Positions 17,954 through 25,901 of a DNA stretch of 64,000 nucleotides are shown here, in pieces. A program made the position numbers and the translations under genes. Source of the stretch: DASZBX01 sp035943635. Lineage in GTDB: Bacteria > Actinomycetota > Actinomycetes > Streptomycetales > Catenulisporaceae. The notes beneath the pieces are model-generated. The model made no database searches. It saw only the letters and a program-made list of their open reading frames with translations, and was not told the DNA's origin. The first letter of the stretch is position 1; each line of letters begins with the position of its first letter. The DNA lies in the NCBI GenBank assembly GCA_035943635.1, contig DASZBX010000055.1:111031-175030 (forward strand), given 5' to 3'.

Positions 17954-18850
17954 ATGGAGCTGCGGCAACTCGTCTACTTCGAGGCGGTGGCGCGCTGCGG
18001 CGGCTTCTCCCGGGCCGGCGAGGAACTGCGGATCGCCCAACCGGCAGTGTCCGCGCAGATCCGGCGGCTGGAAGCGGAACTCGGCACCGCGCTGCTGCGG
18101 CGCACCACCCGGCAGGTCGCGCTGACCGCGGCCGGGGAGCTGTTCCTCGTCCGGGTCCGCCGGGTGCTCGCGGAACTGGACCTGGCCCGCGGCGAACTCG
18201 ACGAGTTGGCCAACGTGCTGCGCGGGCGGGTGCGGATCGGGGCGACGCCGATCCTCGGCTCGCTCGACCTGCCGGCCGCGATGGCCGGATTCCACCAGAC
18301 CCACCCCGGCGTCGTGCTGCGGCTGCGCGTCGGCCTGGTCGCCGACCTGTGCCGGGAACTCGACGACGACGGCCTCGACCTCGTCCTCGGCCCGCTGCAC
18401 GAGGACCTGGACGCCGACGGCTACGTCAGCCGCCCGCTCGCCGAAGAAGGCCTGGTCCTGGCGACACCGCCCGGATCGGCCGCGGCCGCGAAAACGATCA
18501 GAACACTGGCCGACGTGTCCGGCGAACCGTTCGTCTGCCTCCCGCCCGGCAGCGGCCTGCACGCGATCCTGCTCGCCGAGGCCGCCTGGCTCGGCTTCAC
18601 CCCCCGGATCGAGTTCGAGGCCAGCACCCCGGCCAGCGTCCGGGACCTGGTCGCGGCCGGTCTGGGCGTGGCCCTGCTGGCCGAGTCCGCCGCGCGCGCC
18701 CCCGGCCCGCCGATCACCCTGCACCGGCTTGCGGACGCCCCGCGCCATCCCCCGATCGGGTGCATTCTGCCGGCCGGGCGCCCGGTCAGCCCCGCGGTCC
18801 AGGCGTTCCTGCGCCAGATCGCCGCGCGCCGGGCCCCTGACCTGGGCTGA
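17954..18850 (+). CDS. LysR-family transcriptional regulator
   Basis: 298 residues, standard length. The winged helix-turn-helix is at residues 1-60 (MELRQLVYFEAVARCGGFSRA, then AQPAVSAQIRRLEAELGTALL and RTTRQVALTAAG). The rest is a periplasmic-binding-protein-like effector domain (RVRIGATPILGSLDLPAAM, GLDLVLGPLHEDLD, VAAGLGVALLAESA). The arrangement opposite an aldo/keto reductase suggests it is the reductase regulator; the effector is unknown. Confidence 0.93.
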   Translation: MELRQLVYFEAVARCGGFSRAGEELRIAQPAVSAQIRRLEAELGTALLRRTTRQVALTAAGELFLVRVRRVLAELDLARGELDELANVLRGRVRIGATPILGSLDLPAAMAGFHQTHPGVVLRLRVGLVADLCRELDDDGLDLVLGPLHEDLDADGYVSRPLAEEGLVLATPPGSAAAAKTIRTLADVSGEPFVCLPPGSGLHAILLAEAAWLGFTPRIEFEASTPASVRDLVAAGLGVALLAESAARAPGPPITLHRLADAPRHPPIGCILPAGRPVSPAVQAFLRQIAARRAPDLG

Positions 18851-19022
18851 TCAACCGGCCCGGGGAAACAGGGGTGGTGCGGCGGGGGAGCGGGGCCGCG
18901 CGGTGTTCGCCGAATCGACACAGGGGTGTCGGATGAGGGTTCGATGGTGTCTGCTGTGAGAGCCTACTTTCCGGAACGGAAGACTACTGCCGGGTAATGA
19001 ATAGTCTGCTGTGGAGGACACG

Positions 19023-19661
19023 GTGACGCACGAAGAGATCTCCCGATCGGGTCGTCATGCGCAGGACGGCGGCCGGGCCGAGCGCGGCCGCGGGGAGTCG
19101 GGGGCGGACGGCTCCGCCGGCAGCCTCTCCCGCCGCGGCCTGATCGCCGGAGCCGGAGCCGTCGGCGCTGGCGCGCTGCTCGGCGCCGGAACCGGCTCGG
19201 GCGCCGGGGCACGGCCGAGCGACGCCCAGCAGCGACTGCTCGACACCATGCTCACCGCCTCGGCCAACTCTGGGGCGAACCTGAACGACGTCAAGCACGT
19301 CGTCGTGCTGATGCAGGAGAACCGTTCCTTCGACCACTACTTCGGCACCCTGTCCGGAGTGCGCGGGTTCTCCGACCCGACCGTGCCGACCCAGGTCGTC
19401 GGCGGCGCCACCCATCCGGTCTTCGACCAGTACGGCTTCCAGCCCGGCGCCGGGGTCACCGCCACCGGCTACACCCAGCCGTTCCGCCTGCTCAGCGACC
19501 CGCCGCTGGAAGACGGGCAGACCACCAACGACATCGACCACAGCTGGGCCGGGCAGCACGACAGCTGGAACAACGGCGCGATGGACTCGTTCATCAAGTC
19601 CCACCTGGTCACCGACGGCGCCACCAACGGCCCGGTCACAATGGGTTACTACACCCGCCAG
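19023..19661 (+). pseudogene. Phospholipase C / phosphoesterase, N-terminal half (split by integrated element)
   Basis: The first 213 codons of a Tat-exported phosphoesterase of the bacterial phospholipase C / AcpA family. A twin-arginine signal (SRRGLIAGAGAVGAGALLG) is followed by KHVVVLMQENRSFDHYFGTL, the metal-binding signature, and QPFRLLSDPP...HSWAGQHDSWN. The GTG at 19023 follows GGAGG. At 19662 the integrated element begins; the frame runs five more codons (E-L-G-T) to a TAG at 19674-19676. The remaining 344 codons are at 30637-31668. Removal of the element joins ...CAG-GAC-CTG... (Gln-Asp-Leu) in frame to give about 556 residues. Whether the exported stub does anything is unknown; the catalytic C-terminal residues are missing. 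Confidence 0.93.
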
Positions 19662-19684
19662 GAACTTGGTACCTAGCCAGGTAT
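19662..19684 (+). other. attL: core GA and P' arm of the integrative element
   Basis: GA at 19662-19663 is the proposed 2-base crossover core. After four bases comes GGTACCTAGCCAGGTAT (19668-19684), which matches the reverse complement of the P arm at the right end in 14 of 17 positions. The spacing from core to arm is four bases at both ends, as expected for a symmetric serine-integrase attP. Confidence 0.85.
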
Positions 19685-19687
19685 ACT
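19682..19687 (+). promoter_or_regulatory. -10-like TATACT directly before the integrase ATG
   Basis: TATACT ends six bases before the ATG at 19694, and no ribosome site is visible. This is the geometry of a leaderless transcript starting at the ATG. The hexamer overlaps the P' arm, so bound integrase would cover its own promoter. The -35 region would fall at or across the crossover and therefore differ between integrated and circular forms. Confidence 0.45.
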
Positions 19688-19693
19688 ATTACT

Positions 19694-21505
19694 ATGACGA
19701 ACCAGGAGAAAGCAGCAGGTCAGGCCGCAAATCTGGCCACTGACATAGCCGCCGAAGATGCGGACACCGCCAAGGCGGCCAGGCGTGGACGCAAGCCCGC
19801 TCGCCAGCGTCCGGCCAGGGCGGAGTCCGGGGAGGCGTTGCACGGGGTGACGGCCGGGGACGTGGTGCGCGCCGGGCACATGGCCGTGCGGATGATCCAG
19901 GACTATGACGCCTACAAGCCGACGAAGGCGGGCGGGTACGTGCGCATCTCCGACGACCCGTACGGGTTGGAGCGGGGAGTGACGCGCCAGACCCAGGACA
20001 TCCACGAGAAGGCCGGGCAGCTGGGGTGGACCATTGCCAAGACCTACCCGGAGAACGACACCAGCGCGTACCGGAAGAAGAAGATCACCCTTCCGGATGG
20101 CACGGTCGTGTTCCGGGTGGTGCGCCCGCAGTTCCGTCAGATGCTCGAAGACCTGTTCACGGGCGTGATTGACGGCATCATCGTGTACGACCAGGACCGG
20201 TTGTTGCGCCAGCCCCGGGACCTTGAGGACCTGATAGACATCGTGGAGGCGGTCGGGCGCCCGGTCACCGGCATCACCTCCTCTATCAACCTGATGACCA
20301 GTGACGGGCGCGCGATGGCCCGGGTGATGTGCGCGATGGCGCTGAAGTCCAGTGAGGACACCGCCCGCCGGGTGGTGCGCGCCAAGCTCCAGGACGCGTT
20401 GGACGGGTTCGTGGTCGAGGTGCGCCGGTTCGGGCGCAACACCGACGGGTCCGTGATCCCGGAAGAGAGCGAGGCGGCGACCGAAGCGGCCCGGATCGTG
20501 CTGGCGTCGGGCAAGTGGTGCCGGGGGACGAAGCACCTGGAGAAGGACAGCGGCATCACGACAGTGCAGGGCGGGCACTGGCATGACAACACGGTGCGTA
20601 ACATGCTGCTGAACCCGAGCATCGCGGGCATCAGCGTCTACCGGGGGTCGATGCGGGTGGGCAACGTCGACGGGAAGATGAACGCGGCCGACCCGCAGTC
20701 AGACGCCGTGCGCGACGCCGAAGGCGGGTACGTGTTCAACGGCCTGGACCCGGTCATCCCGGTAGAGGTGTGGGAGGCTCTGTGCACGATGGCCCGGGAC
20801 GCTCACGAGGGTAGGACGCCTGGAGTCGCGCGCGCGAAGAAGTACCTTCTGTCCGGTCTGCTGCGGTGCGGGAATCTGCGCGAGGACGGCACCCGGTGCG
20901 GGCGGGCAATGGTCGGGACCCGGATCAAGCGGCCGACGAAGTCGAACCCGGACAAGGTCGTGGTCATCTACAAATGCTCCGGCCTGTCCCAGGGCGGATG
21001 CGGCAAGCTCTCGCGCTCAGCTGACAAGGTCGATGAGTTCATGGAAGAGGTGTTCTTCCGGTACCTGTCGACCAAGGCCCCGAAGAAGACCGTTCCCGCC
21101 AAGCCCGCCGACGCCGCCGCACTGGCCGCCGCCCGCGCCCGCCTGGCCATTCTCGAAGAGCGCCTGTCCGATCTGCGCAGGCGCTACACCGACGCAGACC
21201 CGAACCTGACGCCGGAGACCTACTACGCCACGCTGCCGGACCTGGAACGCTCCACCAACCAGGCCCGCGAAACGCTCGCCGCGCTCAAGGCCGGAATGCC
21301 CGCCGAGCACAGCGCCAAGGACATCGCCGAGGAGTGGAAGCACGCTGACACGGCCGGGAAGCGGATGATCCTGGCCCGCTATCTGGTGGCCATCGAGGTC
21401 ATGCCCTCCCAGGCCAAGGGGCTGGCCCCGTTCGACGCCACCGCGATCCGCCCGCAGTGGAAGAACGCCACCCCGACGCAGCAGTCTGTCACACTCGCCG
21501 CCTGA
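19694..21505 (+). CDS. int: Large serine recombinase (integrase)
   Basis: 603 residues. Catalyses integration between attP and attB through a phosphoserine intermediate. After an unusual 80-residue basic/Ala-rich N-terminal extension, the resolvase domain begins at GGYVRISDDPYGLERGVTRQ, with the nucleophile Ser in RIS. Further active-site blocks are IIVYDQDRLLRQP and MCAMALKSSEDTARR. Then come the recombinase domain (GGHWHDNTVRNMLLNPSIAG), a zinc ribbon with paired Cys (LLRCGNLREDGTRCGRAM...YKCSG...GCGKL) and a C-terminal coiled coil (ARLAILEERLSDLRRRY). All parts of an active enzyme are present. The ATG at 19694 is 18 bases after the fused stop of the phospholipase stub. Confidence 0.95.
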   Translation: MTNQEKAAGQAANLATDIAAEDADTAKAARRGRKPARQRPARAESGEALHGVTAGDVVRAGHMAVRMIQDYDAYKPTKAGGYVRISDDPYGLERGVTRQTQDIHEKAGQLGWTIAKTYPENDTSAYRKKKITLPDGTVVFRVVRPQFRQMLEDLFTGVIDGIIVYDQDRLLRQPRDLEDLIDIVEAVGRPVTGITSSINLMTSDGRAMARVMCAMALKSSEDTARRVVRAKLQDALDGFVVEVRRFGRNTDGSVIPEESEAATEAARIVLASGKWCRGTKHLEKDSGITTVQGGHWHDNTVRNMLLNPSIAGISVYRGSMRVGNVDGKMNAADPQSDAVRDAEGGYVFNGLDPVIPVEVWEALCTMARDAHEGRTPGVARAKKYLLSGLLRCGNLREDGTRCGRAMVGTRIKRPTKSNPDKVVVIYKCSGLSQGGCGKLSRSADKVDEFMEEVFFRYLSTKAPKKTVPAKPADAAALAAARARLAILEERLSDLRRRYTDADPNLTPETYYATLPDLERSTNQARETLAALKAGMPAEHSAKDIAEEWKHADTAGKRMILARYLVAIEVMPSQAKGLAPFDATAIRPQWKNATPTQQSVTLAA

Positions 21506-21515
21506 CACACGCGAA

Positions 21516-21548
21516 GGCGCCCCGATCGACGGTAACGACCGGGGCGCC
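21516..21548. terminator. Bidirectional terminator between int and the rep operon
   Basis: GGCGCCCCG (21516-21524) pairs with CGGGGCGCC (21540-21548). It lies 11 bases after the integrase stop and 10 bases before the end of the convergent small gene. Confidence 0.8.
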
Positions 21549-21557
21549 ACACACATC

Positions 21558-21770
21558 CTACTGTGGCCCGCGTGCAGGAGGCCGCCGCTTGGACCCGCCG
21601 GGCGGTTTCGGCGGACGATCACGCCCCGGGTGCCGCGACGGACGCAACGCCCTCAGGTCCTCCAGGGTCTGCGCCCACTGCTCCGGCGTGATCTCCGGGG
21701 CCTGCCCCAACAGGAACAAGATCCACTCTTCCCGTGACAGTGACGGTTCAGCGGGCTGATCTTCCGCCAT
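21558..21770 (-). CDS. Small acidic-to-basic protein, 70 aa, third gene of the rep operon
   Basis: Starts at the ATG of a TGATG overlap with the preceding gene, a sign of translational coupling. The first half (MAEDQPAEPSLSREEWILFL, then EQWAQTLEDLRALRP) is predicted helical; the last 25 residues are Pro/Arg/Lys-rich. No family recognised. The size, and position behind a replication initiator, fit an accessory such as a recombination directionality factor or a replication helper, but this is inference only. Confidence 0.6.
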   Translation of the reverse strand: MAEDQPAEPSLSREEWILFLLGQAPEITPEQWAQTLEDLRALRPSRHPGRDRPPKPPGGSKRRPPARGPQ

Positions 21771-22039
21771 CACTCCCACCCCCAGGGAGCAAGATCGGCT
21801 GTGGGATTCGCCGCTCCCGGCCCACGCACCACCGCTCCCACGCTACGACCCAGCAGCGAGGATTGCGCGACGTGGCCGATATCAGGAGCAGCCTCGGCCC
21901 AGGCGGGGGCCATGATCAGCGGAGCGGTTTCGGCCGGCACGGTCCCCGGGTTGCGGACAGAAAGGCCGCTGCGCGAACCGATATCACCAGCGGCGGCACC
22001 GGCCAGCATCAACCGTCTGGTTCTCGCGGCGCGGGTCAT
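21770..22039 (-). CDS. Small hypothetical protein, 89 aa, second gene of the rep operon
   Basis: Begins MTRAARTRRLMLAGAAAGD and its start overlaps the rep stop codon by four bases (ATGA). Composition is Ala/Gly/Pro-rich with a basic N terminus; no domain recognised. Continuous coupling rep - orf89 - orf70 with overlaps at both joints is the main support that it is a real gene. Confidence 0.55.
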   Translation of the reverse strand: MTRAARTRRLMLAGAAAGDIGSRSGLSVRNPGTVPAETAPLIMAPAWAEAAPDIGHVAQSSLLGRSVGAVVRGPGAANPTADLAPWGWE

Positions 22040-23448
22040 CCCGGATCACCTCCCGGACCGCGCCGGGCCTCGCGCGCATTGGCTCGGCGTTGGGCGACCT
22101 GACCGGCGACCCCGGCGGCAAACTCCGCTTCGGTAACCGTCTCGTGCCCCTGGTGGTGAAACGCCCACTTCTTCTCAAACGTCACCCCCACCGACTCATA
22201 CGGCGCCACCCCGGCCGCCTCCCGCCTGGCCTCAGCCCGCGCCAACCTCAGCGCCGTATACGTGGTCGAATACGTGCGGCTCTTCGTCGCCACATGGCCC
22301 CGGAAACCCAGCTGATGCGCCCACTCCCGCAGGTGCAACCGCTGATAGCACACCAGTTCGCCCAGCCGCCACGCCGTACGCATCAACTCTTTCCCGTGCT
22401 CGGTCAGCGCCGCGTGCTCGATCTGCTCATCGCCGCGCAACCGGCGATCGAGCATCAGGCCCTCGATATCGCCCTTGGCCACGTACTTGGCCACGTACCG
22501 GGCAGCACCGCGCGCCGAGACCTCGGACCGGTCACCGGCCTCCCGCCCGACGATCGGACGCGCGTCCACCTGCTCACCGAACCGCAACACCAACGACCCG
22601 CCCTGCACCGGTGCGGGAACCGTCACGGCCACCGCCCCGGCCGCCCGGCGCACCGCCGTCTGCAACACGCCCAGATCCACCCAGTCCGGCGCCGCGTCAT
22701 TCGGACCGTCCGGGCCGTCCGCACGGATCACCGCGTGCATGTGCGCACTACCGCGCCGCTGGAACTCCACCACCTTCGCGAAACTGATCCGCACATGCTC
22801 CTTGAGCCGAGAGGACGGGATACCACCGATCAACGCCACCTCACGGCGCACCCGGATCACGAACCGATTCCACAACACCCCGGCGTAGGCGTTCCACAAC
22901 ACCGCCGACTCGTAGTCATAGCACCCCGGGCACAACGGCGAGCCGATCTCTTTATCACCGGCGTAATGCATCCGGTGGCACGAGCGGCGCGCACCGTGCT
23001 CACACGTGCCCTGCCCACGCCACTTGCACCGATCCTTGCCCGAACCCATCAACGTCGCCCGGTGCACCGACCCGAACGACGGCGCGGTCACCGTCGCGAA
23101 CACCCGCGGATGCGTCCCGACCCCGGCCGGAACACCCTTACCGCCGTTCAGACCACTCACAATGATCTGATACGTGTCGCCCTGGTGCAGGAACGAGCAC
23201 GGGCCGCACCGGGACTCACGCCGGTTACCGCACGCCATCGCCAACATCCGCTTGGGCTGATTGACGGACGAGAACACGTGCACCACCGCGCCCGCCGTGT
23301 CCTTCACCTTCGTATGACCCACCAGGTAAATCGGTGCCGCGCACCCGCCGATCCGCCACATCGACGCCAACCAGTCCATGAACTCAGGACCGGCCAACGC
23401 CGCCATCTCCTCATCCACCATCACCGTCTCCGGCATGGTCTCCACCAT
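22036..23448 (-). CDS. repSA-like: RepSA-like replication initiator
   Basis: 470 residues, close to the length of pSAM2 RepSA. The start ATG (MVETMPETVMVDEEMAAL) has an AGGAGG six bases upstream. Features of the RepSA/rolling-circle initiator family are the Cys/His clusters ACGNRRESRCGPCSFLHQGD, GKDRCKWRGQGTCEHG and SPLCPGCYDYESAVLWN, then FAKVVEFQRRGSAHMHAVIR (the HUH-type metal site) and a region with AARYVAKYVAKGD that may supply the nicking Tyr. It should nick a double-strand origin and start rolling-circle copying of the excised circle. Divergent from the GntR repressor gene, whose operators sit in the shared region. Confidence 0.85.
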   Translation of the reverse strand: MVETMPETVMVDEEMAALAGPEFMDWLASMWRIGGCAAPIYLVGHTKVKDTAGAVVHVFSSVNQPKRMLAMACGNRRESRCGPCSFLHQGDTYQIIVSGLNGGKGVPAGVGTHPRVFATVTAPSFGSVHRATLMGSGKDRCKWRGQGTCEHGARRSCHRMHYAGDKEIGSPLCPGCYDYESAVLWNAYAGVLWNRFVIRVRREVALIGGIPSSRLKEHVRISFAKVVEFQRRGSAHMHAVIRADGPDGPNDAAPDWVDLGVLQTAVRRAAGAVAVTVPAPVQGGSLVLRFGEQVDARPIVGREAGDRSEVSARGAARYVAKYVAKGDIEGLMLDRRLRGDEQIEHAALTEHGKELMRTAWRLGELVCYQRLHLREWAHQLGFRGHVATKSRTYSTTYTALRLARAEARREAAGVAPYESVGVTFEKKWAFHHQGHETVTEAEFAAGVAGQVAQRRANAREARRGPGGDPG

Positions 23449-23493
23449 CGCAGCCTCCTGACTCCCAGGCCAGGCCACGGAGCACGACGCCAC

Positions 23494-23556
23494 ATGTAGT
23501 ACAACCTGGCCCACATCGACAGGCTAGCACGATTGGTGCTACTAGTTGTAGTACAA
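23494..23556. promoter_or_regulatory. GntR-type operators between rep and the repressor gene
   Basis: The sequence TGTAGTACAA occurs at 23495-23504 and 23547-23556; the second is part of a perfect palindrome TTGTA-G-TACAA. Between them TAGCAC/GTGCTA (23525-23541) makes another inverted repeat. The position between divergent rep and gntR genes fits KorSA-like auto- and rep repression. Confidence 0.7.
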
Positions 23557-23582
23557 ATTGACCGACGTTTGGAGAACCGGCC

Positions 23583-24509
23583 GTGACCCCCACCGACGAC
23601 ACCGCCCTGTGGCGCACCATCGCCGACCAACTCCGCTCAGACATCGCCGACGAGGTCTACCAGCCCGGAAGCCCCCTACCCGGCGAAATCCTCATGGCCG
23701 ACCGCTACAACACCTCACGACCCACCGTCCGACGCGCCATCGCCGAACTCGCAGGCGAAGGGCTCCTCACCGCCGCCCACGGACGTGGCACCTACGTCCG
23801 ACCCCGCCCCGACCGCCGCACCATCCTCATCAATACCCCCACACACCCCGACCTGTTCGAGGAGCGCGACCCCAGGCTTACCGGCTGGACCCGAGAACCC
23901 CACCCCGAAGCCGCACGCCGCCGCGCCAACGGCCTGACAAAGGCCGACGAGGCCATCATCACCACCGCCGACCGCGACCAGGCCGAAACCCTCCGCATCA
24001 GCACCGGAACAATGGTCATCTACCGCTACGCCTACTGGCGACACATCCAGACCCATCGCGTTATCTCGGTCACCTCCGTCGTCCCCGCCCACCTTCTCGG
24101 CATCTTCGAGGACCCCGACCAGTACATTCCCGACCCCGACGACCCCCGAGACGCCCCCTACTTCTCGCGCTCCGGCGCCAGCAGACCCGACGACTACGAG
24201 CCCGACCTCACCGAACAGCCCGACATCGACGAAGACACCCCCGGCGCCACCCCCGCCCAGCTCTACCCGGCCCTCACCCACCGACACGGACCGGTCACCT
24301 TCACCACCACCGTCACAGCCCGCATGCCGCGCGGCGACGAACTCAACACCCTGGGCATGGACACCGGAACCCCCCTCCTACGCATCACCCGCACCATGAT
24401 CGACACCCACGGCCGCCCCCTGGAAGCCGCCATCATCGAAGCCCCCGCCGACCGCTTCGACGCCACCAGCACCCCCGACCCCACCACCCGACCCATCCTC
24501 GAACTCTGA
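23583..24509 (+). CDS. GntR-family repressor (UTRA type), KorSA-like role
   Basis: 308 residues. Residues about 8-75 form the GntR winged helix (IADQLRSDIADEVYQPGSPL, MADRYNTSRPTVRRAIAELA, LTAAHGRGTYVRP). The C-terminal part (from about 100) is a UTRA effector domain with RISTGTMVIYRYAYW and TPLLRITRTMIDTHGRPLE. An acidic insert (DPDQYIPDPDD... EQPDIDEDTPG) of about 50 residues splits the UTRA domain, which is longer than in most members. GTG start with GGAGA at 23571. In pSAM2 a GntR protein (KorSA) represses replication and pra; a similar switch is inferred here. Confidence 0.88.
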   Translation: MTPTDDTALWRTIADQLRSDIADEVYQPGSPLPGEILMADRYNTSRPTVRRAIAELAGEGLLTAAHGRGTYVRPRPDRRTILINTPTHPDLFEERDPRLTGWTREPHPEAARRRANGLTKADEAIITTADRDQAETLRISTGTMVIYRYAYWRHIQTHRVISVTSVVPAHLLGIFEDPDQYIPDPDDPRDAPYFSRSGASRPDDYEPDLTEQPDIDEDTPGATPAQLYPALTHRHGPVTFTTTVTARMPRGDELNTLGMDTGTPLLRITRTMIDTHGRPLEAAIIEAPADRFDATSTPDPTTRPILEL

Positions 24510-25409
24510 CACACCCGTGAGCAACCGACCCGCCACGCACACCGCAAAGCCACCACACGAAGATCAAAAGAATCAAAGCTGTCTAATTTATCTATTACGG
24601 TATCAAGAGGCCCGGGCGGCCTTCGGCCGCCCGGCCCGGCGACGACGCTTGTGCGACAGCGCGGGCATGCGGCGCTTCGCGCCGGTCCCGCGAACGCACG
24701 CGCCGCCGCCGGGCCGGGACGGCGCCTACCCGCGACCTGACCGCATCGTCAATCCGCGCCGTCCGGATCAAGTCAACGGACCACTTCCCGGCAAGACGTG
24801 TGCGGCAGCGCCCCGCCGGGGCGCCGCCTGATCATGTGGGGTGGTGTGGGCGCTCCTGCGGCCGGGCTGCGGCGCTGGGGCGCCGGTCCCGGCCGCAAAC
24901 GCCCACACCACCCCACAACCCAGCAACGACACGACGGATGCAGGACCCACCACGTCACTCCGGAGAACCGATCACCCGACCCCGGCACCAGCGACTTCCC
25001 AACTCCAGCAACGGGTTAAGCGCCCCCCTCCCGCCAAACCGCGACCCCCGCATGGCCCCGCCGCCCGCCGCCCGCCGTGCACAGTGCCCCGTCATCAGGA
25101 CCAAGACTCACACCGTCACCTGACCGGTCCGCCGGCCCCAGCGCCGACACCTTCACCCACAACCCAGTACCACCGGCGCTGGCGCCGGCCGACCTCCGAA
25201 CGCACGCGACCACCACGCGGACGGGCACCCTCGCAGCGAACAACCGGGGACCGCTCACGGCGGCGGCGCCTGCACGCCGTCAGCCCCAGCCACCCCGCAG
25301 GCGCCGCCACCGCGAGCAAGACCCCTTCGACCACAGAACCCACCCCCGGGGCCACCGAACTCCCAGCAGTACCCCGGCCCACCAGCCAGCCGGTGCTAAG
25401 CACTTCGGA
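24510..25409. other. 900-bp non-coding stretch inside the element
   Basis: No frame has credible codon use or a ribosome site. It begins with an AT-rich patch (24570-24607) followed by a GGGCGGCC-ttc-GGCCGCCC hairpin (about 24613-24633) that may end the gntR transcript. It contains the 83-base nested hairpin at 24835-24917. The long non-coding length beside the replication and control genes suggests it holds an origin or transfer site. Confidence 0.6.
24835..24917. repeat. Nested perfect inverted repeats (18 + 9 + 5 bp stems)
   Basis: Outer arms 24835-24852 and 24900-24917 are perfect 18-bp complements (tgtggggtggtgtgggcg). Inside, GCGGCCGGG (24858-24866) pairs with CCCGGCCGC (24888-24896), and GGCGC (24871-24875) with GCGCC (24880-24884). 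The three stems stack into one 83-base hairpin with a TGGG tip. Such structures are typical of single-strand or double-strand origins of rolling-circle replicons, though a very strong terminator is also possible. Confidence 0.8.
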
Positions 25410-25901
25410 CTACACCGGGACCAGCACAACAGACAGACCCACCCCCCGTGCCCATCGCACCAGCGACGCAGGCCGAGGACGCCCGCCCCCCGTCTCCCAA
25501 CGGCTCACCGTCATCTGCGACACCCCCAGCACCCCTGATAGCCAAAGCTGAGTGTCAGAGCTCCGGTTCCGGCGTTCACACAGAGTCGCCGTCAGCCGAC
25601 GAACCTCCCGCTCGGCCCACGACCCTGCTGCCTCGGGGACTGCGGCGCTCTGTTCCCGCCGTTCGGAGTCCACCACCGCCAGGCGCAGCCCGAACTCAGA
25701 AGCCCAGCAGATCAAGTGCACCAGTGTCGGATACTCGCGTACCGCCTCCCACTCACGTAGTGAATTGCCCTTCACCCCCAGCCGAGACGCCAATGTCTCC
25801 TGCGTCAGCCCGGGACACGCCTCACGCTCGATCCGCAAGCGCGCAATCAGACGCGCCATCACCTCGGCCACATACGCCTCGCCGTCCTCAGACACCGCCA
25901 C
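25410..25901 (-). CDS. XRE-type helix-turn-helix protein with two HTH motifs
   Basis: 163 residues from the GTG at 25901, which has GAGG nine bases upstream and overlaps the end of the preceding gene. A first HTH, TQETLASRLGVKGNSLREWE, lies near residue 40. A second, SGVLGVSQMTVSRWETG, lies near residue 130. Two Cro/C1-like folds in one short protein are unusual. It probably binds DNA in the element; target unknown. An alternative GTG start lies at 25895. Confidence 0.7.
   Translation of the reverse strand: MAVSEDGEAYVAEVMARLIARLRIEREACPGLTQETLASRLGVKGNSLREWEAVREYPTLVHLICWASEFGLRLAVVDSERREQSAAVPEAAGSWAEREVRRLTATLCERRNRSSDTQLWLSGVLGVSQMTVSRWETGGGRPRPASLVRWARGVGLSVVLVPV

Noticed and set aside
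22090..23499. 469-codon plus-strand frame over the replication gene
   Set aside because: His/Arg/Pro-rich shadow without domains; the minus strand has Cys/His motifs of a replication initiator and a strong ribosome site.
24841..25551. Plus-strand protein in the non-coding part of the element
   Set aside because: Composition is Pro/Thr/Arg-rich without any domain, it runs through a perfect 83-base hairpin, and there is no ribosome site.
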